The notes beneath the pieces are model-generated. The model was not told the DNA's origin. It searched no databases and was given only the letters and a program-made list of their open reading frames with translations. A DNA stretch of 13,406 nt. Origin: an uncultured Leptotrichiaceae bacterium (GTDB lineage Bacteria > Fusobacteriota > Fusobacteriia > Fusobacteriales > Leptotrichiaceae). This document shows positions 6,538 through 13,406 of this stretch, piece by piece. Position numbers and translations under genes: made by a program. How positions within the stretch are numbered: the first letter of the stretch is position 1; every line of letters begins with the position of its first letter. The stretch covers positions 1 to 13,406 of the forward strand of contig CALHVR010000114.1 of assembly GCA_938037005.1 (NCBI GenBank), read 5' to 3'.

Positions 6538-6624
6538 TGGCGGGTGAACTGGGATTCGAACCCAGACATCTTGCGATTTCGCCGGTTTTCAAGACCGGTC
6601 CCTTAGCCGTTCGGACATCCACCC
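6538..6624 (-). tRNA. tRNA-Ser (anticodon UGA)
   Basis: This is an 87-nt class II tRNA with encoded CCA and discriminator G. Acceptor GGGTGGA pairs with TTCACCC. The anticodon stem CCGGT/ACCGG encloses CTTGAAA, giving anticodon UGA. A long variable arm (CGAAATCGCAAGATGT region) identifies serine, and the T-arm is GGGTTCGAATCCC. It lies 6 nt upstream of tRNA-Phe in the same transcript. Confidence 0.97.
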
Positions 6625-6641
6625 GCATTAATTACTCAGTA

Positions 6642-6670
6642 ATATTATCATAATTTAATATTTCTGTCAA
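6642..6670 (-). promoter_or_regulatory. promoter of the tRNA-Ser/tRNA-Phe operon
   Basis: There is a consensus -35 TTGACA (6670-6665), a 17-bp spacer and -10 TAATAT (6647-6642), preceded by TGA as an extended -10. The -35 box directly abuts the stop codon of the MazG-like gene (6671-6673). The expected start is near 6635, about 11 nt before the tRNA-Ser 5' end. Confidence 0.82.
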
Positions 6671-7066
6671 CTATTTTTTAAAATTTTCTATTATTTTTTT
6701 TATATCTGGTTTAAAATAATTAGGTCCTTTTATAACTTTTCCATCTTCTCTATATATAGGATTTCCATTTTCATCCAGTTTAGATAAATTACTTCTATGA
6801 ATTTCTTCAAAAACTTCATCAATTAAATCTTGCATTCCGTGTTCTATAATTGTCCCACACAAAATATAAAGCATATCACCTAACGCATCTGCTACTTCTA
6901 CGATATCTCCTTTTGCTGCCGCTTCTAAATACTCTTCATTTTCCTCTTTCATTAAATCAAATCTTAATTTTTCTTTATTATTTTCTAATTTCCCTATCGG
7001 ATCTTTTGAATTTCCTAATTTATAAATTTTGTGAAATTCTTCCACACATTCAATTTTTCTTTTCAT
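6671..7066 (-). CDS. MazG/PRA-PH-fold nucleotide pyrophosphohydrolase-like protein
   Basis: The 131-residue protein starts MKRKIECVEEFHKIYKLG. It carries the all-alpha NTP-pyrophosphohydrolase signature: an E-rich helix (KEENEEYLEA, about 40-49), then EVADALGDMLYIL (about 57-69), giving the ExxE...ExxD metal-ligand pattern of MazG/HisE-like enzymes. The C-terminal half EVFEEIHRSNLSKLDENG, then GPNYFKPDI, matches the small single-domain proteins of this fold. They hydrolyse nucleoside triphosphates or related compounds to monophosphate plus pyrophosphate; the substrate here is unknown. The start is ATG 7066 because AGGAGG (7079-7074) lies 7 nt upstream. The frame stays open 24 codons further, into a hairpin, which is unlikely to be coding. 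No promoter is visible, so it is probably expressed from the YccA-like gene upstream. Confidence 0.82.
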   Translation of the reverse strand: MKRKIECVEEFHKIYKLGNSKDPIGKLENNKEKLRFDLMKEENEEYLEAAAKGDIVEVADALGDMLYILCGTIIEHGMQDLIDEVFEEIHRSNLSKLDENGNPIYREDGKVIKGPNYFKPDIKKIIENFKK

Positions 7067-7091
7067 TTTATTTCCTCCTAAAATATTTATT

Positions 7092-7117
7092 AAAGGGCTA
7101 CCAAACGATAACCCTTT
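7092..7117 (-). terminator. hairpin between the YccA-like and MazG-like genes (weak terminator or attenuator)
   Basis: On the minus strand AAAGGGTTA and TAGCCCTTT form a 9-bp stem (one G·U) around an 8-nt loop. It begins 4 nt after the YccA-like stop codon. The following AATAAATATTTT is only moderately U-rich, so partial termination, tuning MazG-like expression, is more likely than a full stop. Confidence 0.45.
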
Positions 7118-7121
7118 CGTA

Positions 7122-7862
7122 TTAATCTCTTCTTCCAACTAATCTTAAAATGTAAATAAATAAATTTATAAAATCTAAATATAATTGTAATGCACCAAAA
7201 ATTTCTATTTTATCAATAATTGCTAAATCTTCTGTCAATCCATACTCAATAACTTGATTTTTTATTCTATTTACATCTACTGCAATAAATATAATAAACA
7301 CAACAACTCCTAGCATTGAAGAAATCCACATTAATCCATCACTTCTCATAAAAATATTTATTATCCCCATAATTATTAATGCCCAAAGTCCTGCTAATAA
7401 AATTGAATTATATTTACTTAAATCTTCATTTGTAACATATCCATAAATTGCTAATACTGCAAATAACACTACTGTTCCTAAAAAAGCATACAAAATACTA
7501 TATAAATCATAAGCTAAAAATAATGTTGATAATGTTACTCCATTTAATAACGAATAAAACATAAACATTGCTCTTAATGTAAATTTACTAGCTTTAAATG
7601 CCATAGCTGAAAAAGCTAAAACAGTTATCACTTCAAGACCTAAAGCAATATACAAGAAAACTGAAAAATTATTTACTAATACTTCTGAGTTATATATATT
7701 AGTTATTGTAAAATATCCTGTTATCCCTGTTATTATCAATCCAAATACCATCCACAACAAACTTCCTTTTACCTTACTTCCTGCTAATGCTTCTAATTCC
7801 TCATAATTCATATATTTTGTGTCATTCCCATATATTTCTTTTTCAAAATCATCATAGTTCAT
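7122..7862 (-). CDS. Bax inhibitor-1/YccA-family (TMBIM) membrane protein
   Basis: This 246-residue integral membrane protein has a short acidic cytoplasmic N-terminus (1-32), then about seven hydrophobic segments (roughly 34-53, 65-87, 97-118, 120-142, 153-171, 178-195, 221-240). The family signature is FGALQLYLDFINLFIYILRL near the C-terminus. D196 (in FIAVDVNRIK) and D230 (in LYLDFIN) match the two acidic residues of the pH-sensing site described for the Bacillus homologue YetJ, which conducts calcium. Function in bacteria is otherwise poorly known; membrane stress and quality-control roles are suggested for YccA. The start is supported by GGAG 8 nt upstream of ATG. It follows thrS by 61 nt and has its own promoter. 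Confidence 0.9.
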   Translation of the reverse strand: MNYDDFEKEIYGNDTKYMNYEELEALAGSKVKGSLLWMVFGLIITGITGYFTITNIYNSEVLVNNFSVFLYIALGLEVITVLAFSAMAFKASKFTLRAMFMFYSLLNGVTLSTLFLAYDLYSILYAFLGTVVLFAVLAIYGYVTNEDLSKYNSILLAGLWALIIMGIINIFMRSDGLMWISSMLGVVVFIIFIAVDVNRIKNQVIEYGLTEDLAIIDKIEIFGALQLYLDFINLFIYILRLVGRRD

Positions 7863-7888
7863 AATATCATCTCCATTTAATATACTTT

Positions 7889-7917
7889 ACTATATTCTCA
7901 AATATTCTATCTGTCAT
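7889..7917 (-). promoter_or_regulatory. promoter of the YccA-like gene
   Basis: Minus strand: -35 ATGACA (7917-7912, 5/6), 17-bp spacer, -10 TATAGT (7894-7889, 5/6). The predicted start is near 7882, leaving a ~20-nt leader with the Shine-Dalgarno. It begins 7 nt after the thrS stop codon. I see no terminator between them, so thrS read-through may also contribute. Confidence 0.65.
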
Positions 7918-7923
7918 TTAAAA

Positions 7924-9834
7924 TTATTTACCAAATGGAACTTTAGATTCTTTTACAATTTCTTTTATGAAATCATCTAATAACATTGTCGTACTATCTT
8001 GAGATCCAAATCTTCTAACATTTACTTCATTATTAGCCATTTCATTTTTACCTAAAACTAATTGTACTGGTATTTTTTTCTCTCCATTTGCTTCCCTAAT
8101 TTTATAACCTATTTTTTCTTCTCTCGTATCTAATTCTACTCTAATTCCAACTTCTTGTAATTTAGCAACAACTTCTTCAGCATAAGAAACTTGTTCTTGA
8201 GAAATTGTTAAAACTTTAACTTGAACTGGTGCCAACCAAACTGGGAACGCTCCTGCATAATGTTCAATTAAAATTCCAATAAATCTTTCTAAACTTCCAT
8301 ACATTGCTCTATGAATCATTACCGGCTCATGTTTTTCTCCGTCCGATCCAATATAACTCATTTCAAATCTTGTTGGTAAATTAAAATCTAATTGAATTGT
8401 ACCACATTGCCAAATTCTTCCAATTGAATCTTTCATTTTAAAGTCAATTTTTGGTCCGTAGAACGCTCCATCTCCTGGATTTAATTTGTATGCAATTCCT
8501 TTATGTTGTAAAGCTGATTCTAATTTAGCTTCAGCCATTGCCCAAATTTCATCCGAACCAATCGCTTTTTCTGGTTTAGTTGATAACTCTATATTATATT
8601 CAAATCCAAACAATGTATAAAATTTATCATATAAATCAATAATTTCAATAATTTGTTCTTCAATTTGTTCTTCTGTACAGAATACATGGGCATCATCTTG
8701 TGTAAACGCTCTAACTCTCATCAATCCGTGTAAAGCTCCACTAAATTCATGTCTATGAACTAATCCCATTTCACCATATTTTAATGGTAAATCTTTATAT
8801 GAATGTAAATTATTTTTATATGCAATTATTGATCCTGGACAGTTCATTGGCTTAATTGCGTATTCTTTTTCATCAATTTCTGATGTATACATATTTTCTC
8901 TATAATTAAACCAGTGTCCAGAAATTTCCCATAATTCTTTGTCTAACATTATCGGTGTTTTAATTTCTTTATAATTTTTCTTTTTATGCTCTACTCTCCA
9001 AACTTCTTGTAATTTATTGAATAATTCTACTCCTTTTGGCATAAAGAATGGGAATCCAGGCCCATGTTCATCTAAGAAGAATAAATCTAATTGTTTACCT
9101 AATTTTCTATGATCTCTTTTTTCTGCTTCAGCTAACATTGTTAAATATTCATCTAATTCTTTTTTACTTCCAAATGCTACTCCATAAATTCTTTGTAACA
9201 TTTTATTATTAGAATTTCCTCTCCAATAAGCTCCAGCTGTTGACATTAATTTAAAAGCTTTTAAAAATCCTGTTGATGGAATATGAGTTCCTCTACATAA
9301 ATCTACAAATTCTCCTTCTTGATAAATACTTACTTTTTCTGCACCTAAATCTTCAATTATTTCAACTTTATAAGTTTCTCCTTTTTCAGCAAAATATTTT
9401 TTAGCTTCTTCGGCTGTCATCTCACTTCTTATAAATGGATAATTTTCTTTTACAATTTTTTCCATTTCTTTTTCAATTTTTTCTAAATCTTCTTCTGTAA
9501 ACGGTTTTTCCGGATCAAAATCATAGAAAAATCCATTTTCTATAACTGGTCCTATTGTAACTTTTGTATTTGGGAATAATCTTTGCACAGCTTGAGCCAT
9601 TATATGTGCGGCACTATGTCTTATAATTGCTATTCCTTCTTCACTTGTTGCTGTAATTATTTGTATTTCTCCTGATTTTTCTATAACATAACTTGGATCA
9701 ACTTGTACTCCATCAATTATTGCTCCAACAGTTGATTTCCCTAAGCTAGATCCTATTGTTTTTGCAAATTCTACTACTGTCATAGCTTTCTCTAATTGTC
9801 TTTTACTACCATCAGGTAATATCATTTCTATCAT
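7924..9834 (-). CDS. thrS: threonine--tRNA ligase
   Basis: This cytoplasmic class II aminoacyl-tRNA synthetase charges tRNA-Thr; it has 636 residues, close to bacterial full length. In order: TGS domain (1-62, MIEMILPDGSKRQ onward); editing domain with HSAAH (H73, H77), C180 and H184 in LCRGTHIP, all needed to clear Ser-tRNA; catalytic core with zinc ligands C332 (MNCPGS), H383 (DDAHVF) and H508 (MIHRAMYGS); motif 2 RHEFSGALHGLMRVR; motif 3 HRAMYGSLERFIG; and a C-terminal anticodon-binding domain starting near APVQVKVLTIS. All key residues are present. I place the start at 9834 because AAGGAG lies 7 nt upstream. The frame is open 7 codons further, but that extension would contain the Shine-Dalgarno itself. 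Confidence 0.98.
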   Translation of the reverse strand: MIEMILPDGSKRQLEKAMTVVEFAKTIGSSLGKSTVGAIIDGVQVDPSYVIEKSGEIQIITATSEEGIAIIRHSAAHIMAQAVQRLFPNTKVTIGPVIENGFFYDFDPEKPFTEEDLEKIEKEMEKIVKENYPFIRSEMTAEEAKKYFAEKGETYKVEIIEDLGAEKVSIYQEGEFVDLCRGTHIPSTGFLKAFKLMSTAGAYWRGNSNNKMLQRIYGVAFGSKKELDEYLTMLAEAEKRDHRKLGKQLDLFFLDEHGPGFPFFMPKGVELFNKLQEVWRVEHKKKNYKEIKTPIMLDKELWEISGHWFNYRENMYTSEIDEKEYAIKPMNCPGSIIAYKNNLHSYKDLPLKYGEMGLVHRHEFSGALHGLMRVRAFTQDDAHVFCTEEQIEEQIIEIIDLYDKFYTLFGFEYNIELSTKPEKAIGSDEIWAMAEAKLESALQHKGIAYKLNPGDGAFYGPKIDFKMKDSIGRIWQCGTIQLDFNLPTRFEMSYIGSDGEKHEPVMIHRAMYGSLERFIGILIEHYAGAFPVWLAPVQVKVLTISQEQVSYAEEVVAKLQEVGIRVELDTREEKIGYKIREANGEKKIPVQLVLGKNEMANNEVNVRRFGSQDSTTMLLDDFIKEIVKESKVPFGK

Positions 9835-9881
9835 ATTGTTACTCCTTTTATACATTTTATTTTAAATTATATTTGCTATAT

Positions 9882-9910
9882 ATTTTACACTATTTTTTAT
9901 ATGATTTCTA
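9882..9910 (-). promoter_or_regulatory. possible promoter of thrS
   Basis: A -10 TAAAAT (9887-9882), with TG directly in front, lies 17 bp from a weak -35 TAGAAA (9910-9905). The leader would be only ~40 nt. There is no room for, nor any consensus of, a T-box between the gpmI terminator and thrS. Confidence 0.4.
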
Positions 9911-9951
9911 GTGTTTTTTAATTATTTATCATTATTTATTATTTTTTAAAT

Positions 9952-9979
9952 AAAAAAAGCCTTAATTTCTAAGACTTTT
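9952..9979 (-). terminator. intrinsic terminator of gpmI
   Basis: Minus strand: a 10-bp stem AAAAGTCTTA / TAAGGCTTTT (one G·U) with loop GAAAT, followed by a T run (9958-9952, then ATTT). It lies 10 nt after the gpmI stop codon, separating gpmI from thrS. Confidence 0.85.
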
Positions 9980-9989
9980 CCTATTCAGA

Positions 9990-11519
9990 TTATTTAATTA
10001 TTAATGTTTCTCCATCCATTTCAACTGGTTTTTCTATTCCTAATAAGTCTAACATTGTCGGTGTAATATCTGCTAATTTCCCATCTGTTCTTAATTTTGC
10101 ATCTTTCATATCATTTGAAATAAAGATTAATGGAACAGGATTTACAGTATGAGCTGTATGTGGTTCTCCAGTTTCAGGGTTTACTAATAAGTCTGCATTT
10201 CCATGATCTGCAGTTATTAATACTGCTCCATCTAATTCCAATACTTTTCTAACAATTTGTCCTGTACAATTATCTACTGCTTGACAAGCTTCCATAACCG
10301 CTTCTACATTCCCTGTATGTCCTACCATATCAGGATTTGCAAAGTTTAATATAACAGTGTCTACATGTCCTTTGTTTAACTCTTTAATTAAGTTATTTTT
10401 AACATCATAAGCACTCATTTCTGGTTGTAAGTCATATGTTGCAACTTTTGGTGAATCAGATAATAATCTAATTTCTCCTGGATATGGTTCTTCCACTCCT
10501 CCATTAAAGAAGAATGTTACGTGAGCATATTTTTCAGTTTCAGCAGTTCTAACTTGAGTTAATCCAGCTTTAGAAACTACTTCTCCAAATCCATTTACAA
10601 TTTTTGTTGGCGGATATGCTACTGGAGCATCAAATGTTGAATCATATTGTGCCATACATACAAAGTTTACTTTTGGAGCTACTTTTCTTTCAAATCCTGT
10701 GAAATCTGAAGTAATAATCGCTCTAGTTAATTGTCTTGCTCTGTCTGGTCTGAAGTTTGCAAAAATAATTCCATCTCCATCTTCTACTTTTACAATTTCT
10801 CCAATTTTTGTAGCTTTAACAAATTCATCTGTTACTCCATTTGCATAAGAATTTTTTATAGCTTCATTAGATGTTGCTGCATGTTCTCCTTCTCCCGCTA
10901 TAATTGCATTGTATGCTTGCTCTACTCTATCCCAGTTATTATCTCTATCCATTGCATAATATCTTCCAACTATTGTAGCAACTCGTCCTAATCCAATATT
11001 TTTCAACCCTTCTTCCAATTGAGCTAAATAGTCTACTCCACTTTCAGGGGCAGTATCTCTTCCATCCATAATTGCATGAACATACACTTTTTCTAACCCT
11101 TTTTGTTTAGCCATATCTACTAATCCTATAATATGATTAATATGAGCATGAACTCCTCCATCTGACATTAATCCCATTATATGTAAAGCTTTTCCATTTT
11201 CTTTTGTTTTAGTCATAACATTTGATAATGGCTCGTTATTTAAAATTAAACCTTCTCTTATTTCTTTTGATATTTTTGGTAATAATTGATAAACAACTCT
11301 TCCTGCTCCAATATTTAAATGTCCTACTTCTGAATTCCCAAATTGTCCTTCCGGCAATCCTACAAATTCTCCATCCGCTCTTAATTCAGTGTATGGATAC
11401 TCTTTTTTAAATTTATTAAAATTAATTGGGTTAGCTAATTTAACTCCATCAACTTCATTGTTGTGGTGATTCATTCCCCAACCATCTAAAATTACTAAAA
11501 CTACTGGTCTTTTTTTCAT
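9990..11519 (-). CDS. gpmI: 2,3-bisphosphoglycerate-independent phosphoglycerate mutase
   Basis: This cytoplasmic glycolytic enzyme interconverts 3- and 2-phosphoglycerate through a phosphoserine intermediate and two metal ions (usually Mn2+). The 509 residues match the ~510 of the family. Active-site elements are all present: D12 in VILDGWG, catalytic S63 in GNSEVGH, H124 in GGVHAHINH, DGRDTAP (152-158), R258/R261 in NFRPDRARQ, K330 in TEKYAHVTFFFNGG, D397 and H401 in NPDMVGHTG, D438/H439 in TADHGNAD, and H457 in HTAHTVNP. ATG 11519 is chosen over the in-frame ATG six codons upstream because AAGGAC sits about 9 nt before it and the protein then begins MKKRPVVLVILDGWG, as homologues do. It is monocistronic: own promoter, own terminator. 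Confidence 0.98.
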   Translation of the reverse strand: MKKRPVVLVILDGWGMNHHNNEVDGVKLANPINFNKFKKEYPYTELRADGEFVGLPEGQFGNSEVGHLNIGAGRVVYQLLPKISKEIREGLILNNEPLSNVMTKTKENGKALHIMGLMSDGGVHAHINHIIGLVDMAKQKGLEKVYVHAIMDGRDTAPESGVDYLAQLEEGLKNIGLGRVATIVGRYYAMDRDNNWDRVEQAYNAIIAGEGEHAATSNEAIKNSYANGVTDEFVKATKIGEIVKVEDGDGIIFANFRPDRARQLTRAIITSDFTGFERKVAPKVNFVCMAQYDSTFDAPVAYPPTKIVNGFGEVVSKAGLTQVRTAETEKYAHVTFFFNGGVEEPYPGEIRLLSDSPKVATYDLQPEMSAYDVKNNLIKELNKGHVDTVILNFANPDMVGHTGNVEAVMEACQAVDNCTGQIVRKVLELDGAVLITADHGNADLLVNPETGEPHTAHTVNPVPLIFISNDMKDAKLRTDGKLADITPTMLDLLGIEKPVEMDGETLIIK

Positions 11520-11564
11520 ATTATTTCGTCCTTCCATATTTAAAATTATTATCTTTCCATATTT

Positions 11565-11593
11565 ATTATACTAATTTTTTACTTTAATTTCAA
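11565..11593 (-). promoter_or_regulatory. promoter of gpmI
   Basis: -35 TTGAAA (11593-11588, 5/6), 17-bp spacer, consensus -10 TATAAT (11570-11565). The start near 11558 gives a leader of about 40 nt. Confidence 0.82.
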
Positions 11594-11705
11594 TAATTTT
11601 CTTAAAAGATTATTTTATAGTACTTATAAAAATTTACACTATACTTCTTTACAATTTACCTCTTTTCTTTTTAAATAAAAGCTCCTTTTCTTATGTTATT
11701 TTATA

Positions 11706-11714
11706 TGTTATAAT
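11706..11714 (+). promoter_or_regulatory. extended -10 promoter of the symporter remnant
   Basis: TGTTATAAT is a perfect extended -10 element (TG-N-TATAAT) with no clear -35. It points rightward into the remnant 30 nt downstream, which still has AAAGGA 7 nt before its ATG, so the decayed gene may still be transcribed, antisense to the end of the DUF2974 gene. Confidence 0.55.
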
Positions 11715-11744
11715 ACAAATTATTATATAAAAAAGGATAATTTT

Positions 11745-12137
11745 ATGACAAAAAACTTAATTTGGACTTGTATCTAGATTAATTATAGCTATTATTCTAG
11801 GTATTTTACAGTTTTACCAGAACCTATTATTAGAGTAGTTTTTACATTTTCTAGTCTGTTTAGCAAATATTTATCATTTATAATTCCACTAATGATTATA
11901 GGATTTGTAGTTTCAGGTATTGCTGATTTAACTCAAGGAGCAGGTAAATTACTTTCTATTACAACATTAATTTCTTATATTTCAACTATAATTGGAAGAT
12001 TTTTATCTTACACTATGGCAGTTTCAATTTCACCTCAATTAATAGACTTAAAATCTTTAACCACAGTTATAAATAGTGAAAGTTTGGAATTAACTCCATT
12101 TTTTACTATTCTTCCTCTATATTTTTATCTTTTTTAA
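11745..12137 (+). pseudogene. remnant of a dicarboxylate/amino acid:cation symporter (DAACS family), frameshifted and C-terminally truncated
   Basis: The ATG at 11745 has a good ribosome site but the frame stops after MTKNLIWTCI (TAG). Homology then resumes one frame over as RLIIAIILGIL. It shifts again before VLPEPIIRVVFTFSSLFSKYLSFIIPL, and from 11892 runs MIIGFVVSGIADLTQGAGKLL, then TTLISYISTIIG and LTPFFTI. These are recognisable N-terminal elements of Na+/H+-coupled glutamate/dicarboxylate symporters. Homology ends at about 12110, where the family would continue with the EMPP segment; the remaining two-thirds of a ~400-residue protein is gone. After 12110 the sequence is antisense to the end of the DUF2974 gene and the frame closes at 12137. 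Two frameshifts plus truncation make it non-functional. The alternative of a sequencing artefact could explain the frameshifts but not the truncation. Confidence 0.75.
12072..12110. repeat. imperfect inverted repeat at the convergent junction
   Basis: Arms 12072-12088 and 12095-12110 can form about 15-16 pairs with one mismatch, one bulge and two G·U, around loop ATTAAC. It covers the stop codon of the DUF2974 gene and the end of the symporter remnant. It might act as a weak terminator, but there is no T run on the minus-strand side. Confidence 0.35.
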
Positions 12138-13179
12138 ATACAGAGTCTACGAATATTTTTATACTTTTTTGTAACATATCTTTAAATACAGGATCTTGAC
12201 TCGCTTTAGTAATTACTTTCAAACTTTGTTGCCAATTATTTATTATTTCTTTCATGTCCGTATTTATGTTCAATATCAAATTAAACAACGTATCTATAAA
12301 TTCTTTTCTTTCTTCAGCTGAAACATTATTTAACCATAGTTGTATATTTTTCATTAACATTTTACTCTCTTTTGACAAATCATTTACATATAAGAAATCT
12401 GTCCTTACTATTTCCCACGAATACAAATCATGTTGCATTATTAATTTCTCATTACTCAATATAATTTTAGGAATTTCTTTTCTTTCCAATAAAATTCCAA
12501 CAACAGACCCTTTTGGTATATATGTTTCTATCTTATCTAATATTTTTTCATATTCAACATTATTTATTATTTCTTCATTAAATCCTGGTCCATCAAAATT
12601 ATAAATTTTTATTATTTTATCTTTATATTTTTCATCTACAAAAATTGAAGAATACACTGATAAATTTCCTCCTTTTGAATGCCCGGCTAAAATAATATTT
12701 AGATTATCTTCCTCCATTACTTTTTTTAAATATGTTACAGCTTCTAATTGTGCCGGAACATGAGTTAAAAAACTCATATTAAAATCTTCTTTCCATCCAA
12801 CTACTGTATTATCTGTCCCACTAAAAACTACAATTTTCAAGTTTTCATTTATTTTTATTGTCATCGCACAAAATTGTTTTTCTACCTCTAAATCAATTTT
12901 ATTTATATAATTTGAAATTTTTAAATTATTAAATCTTTCACACTTTAATATTTTTTTTACAAGTTTTATATCATTTTCCATAATAACATTTTCTAAATTT
13001 TCTCTTGATTTTAAAAATTTTTTTAAAATCTTCTCTAAAACCATTTCATTTTTAATCATATTGTCAAACGGAATATAAACTAATCTAGATAAAATAAGTG
13101 CATCTATTTTATTAAATTTATCAATCTCAAAACTCAAATCTCCACGCCATTTTAAATAATCAAAAATTGTATTTTTCAT
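12106..13179 (-). CDS. DUF2974 (Mbeg1-like) alpha/beta-hydrolase, lipase-like
   Basis: The 357-residue protein has the DUF2974 layout: an N-terminal part (TIFDYLKWRGDLSFE) common to the family, IVVFSGTDNTVVGWKEDFN (116-134), nucleophile elbow GHSKGG with S168, then YNFDGPGFNEE (193-203) and QHDLYSW, where H250 is the likely catalytic histidine. The acid member may be D196 or another residue; I cannot tell. No signal peptide or membrane helix is evident, so it is probably cytoplasmic. Its substrate is unknown; members are annotated only as lipase-like. The ATG at 13179 is preceded by AGAGGG about 9 nt upstream. The C-terminal tail KKDKNIEEE is charged, and its last codon and stop codon overlap the symporter-remnant homology (to ~12110), so the extreme C-terminus may have been altered by the rearrangement. 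Confidence 0.85.
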   Translation of the reverse strand: MKNTIFDYLKWRGDLSFEIDKFNKIDALILSRLVYIPFDNMIKNEMVLEKILKKFLKSRENLENVIMENDIKLVKKILKCERFNNLKISNYINKIDLEVEKQFCAMTIKINENLKIVVFSGTDNTVVGWKEDFNMSFLTHVPAQLEAVTYLKKVMEEDNLNIILAGHSKGGNLSVYSSIFVDEKYKDKIIKIYNFDGPGFNEEIINNVEYEKILDKIETYIPKGSVVGILLERKEIPKIILSNEKLIMQHDLYSWEIVRTDFLYVNDLSKESKMLMKNIQLWLNNVSAEERKEFIDTLFNLILNINTDMKEIINNWQQSLKVITKASQDPVFKDMLQKSIKIFVDSVFKKDKNIEEE

Positions 13180-13216
13180 TTATAATCGCCCTCTTTTATA
13201 CTAAAATATTTTATTT

Positions 13217-13225
13217 ATTTTATCA
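13217..13225 (-). promoter_or_regulatory. possible extended -10 promoter of the DUF2974 gene
   Basis: TGATAAAAT on the minus strand fits an extended -10 element ~40 nt before the start codon; no good -35 is seen. The rest of the upstream region (13226-13406) is AT-rich and I see no gene in it. Confidence 0.35.
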
Positions 13226-13406
13226 TATTTTATTCTAAAAATATATTTTTTCTTTTTTTATACTTACAAAGCATAACTCAAAATATTTACTTTTTAAAAG
13301 ATTTTTTATCACTTATCTAAATACTTTATTTTATAATTTATATTTTTTATAAAAATACAAATTAAATACTAATTAAATTAAAATTTTCATATTTTTGTTT
13401 TTTCTT

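Noticed and set aside
7067..7138. N-terminal extension of the MazG-like protein to 7138
   Set aside because: The extension runs through an intergenic hairpin and contains the AGGAGG that serves ATG 7066; it would also overlap the preceding gene.
9835..9855. Start of thrS seven codons upstream
   Set aside because: Those codons contain the AAGGAG Shine-Dalgarno of the ATG at 9834, and numbering from 9834 puts the editing and zinc residues at the usual positions.
9835..9989. T-box leader regulating thrS
   Set aside because: The space is about 150 nt and starts with the gpmI terminator. No T-box consensus (AGGGTGGNACCGCG-like) or antiterminator/terminator pair is present.
1..13406. CRISPR array, insertion sequence, prophage or toxin-antitoxin system
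   Set aside because: No regularly spaced repeats, transposase, integrase, terminal inverted repeats or small paired toxin/antitoxin genes are visible.

Overview
The window is an AT-rich bacterial stretch with polypurine Shine-Dalgarno sites, sigma70-type promoters and tightly packed genes, nearly all on the minus strand. The protein set and base composition fit a low-GC Fusobacteriota member, most likely Leptotrichiaceae (Leptotrichia-like). That placement is inferred from the look of the proteins and base composition, not from a search.

Layout, left to right. 1-1049 is the N-terminal ~349 residues of a MATE transporter (DinF-like subgroup) running off the left edge. 1114-6090 is a five-gene ABC importer operon of the nickel/peptide class, transcribed leftward in the order permease NikB-like, permease NikC-like, lipoprotein binding protein, ATPase, ATPase. 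It has a consensus promoter at 6184-6212 and an intrinsic terminator at 1073-1108. 6134-6402 is an intergenic leader and promoter region. 6456-6624 holds tRNA-Phe(GAA) and tRNA-Ser(UGA), with their own promoter and a strong terminator. 6671-7066 is a small MazG/PRA-PH-fold pyrophosphohydrolase-like gene, 7122-7862 a Bax inhibitor-1/YccA-family membrane protein, 7924-9834 threonyl-tRNA synthetase, and 9990-11519 cofactor-independent phosphoglycerate mutase. 11745-12137 (plus strand) is the frameshifted, truncated remnant of a dicarboxylate/amino acid:cation symporter. It collides with the 3' end of a DUF2974 (Mbeg1-like) alpha/beta-hydrolase gene at 12106-13179.

Functionally, the importer genes form one transport system: two membrane subunits, two ATPases and a lipid-anchored binder. 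Sequence alone cannot settle nickel/metallophore versus oligopeptide as substrate. The rest is mostly housekeeping (translation, glycolysis, tRNA) plus genes of less certain role.

The most unusual signal is in the importer operon. Two of its five genes (NikB-like and the first ATPase) have a strong Shine-Dalgarno sequence too far from the ATG to work linearly. In both cases an inverted repeat starts immediately after the Shine-Dalgarno and ends 5-6 nt before the ATG, as expected for a hairpin-bridged ribosome binding site. Two other genes of the operon start with TTG behind strong Shine-Dalgarno sites. A 7+7 bp GC-containing palindrome sits over the predicted transcription start and is a candidate operator. 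I saw no CRISPR array, insertion sequence, prophage or defence system.
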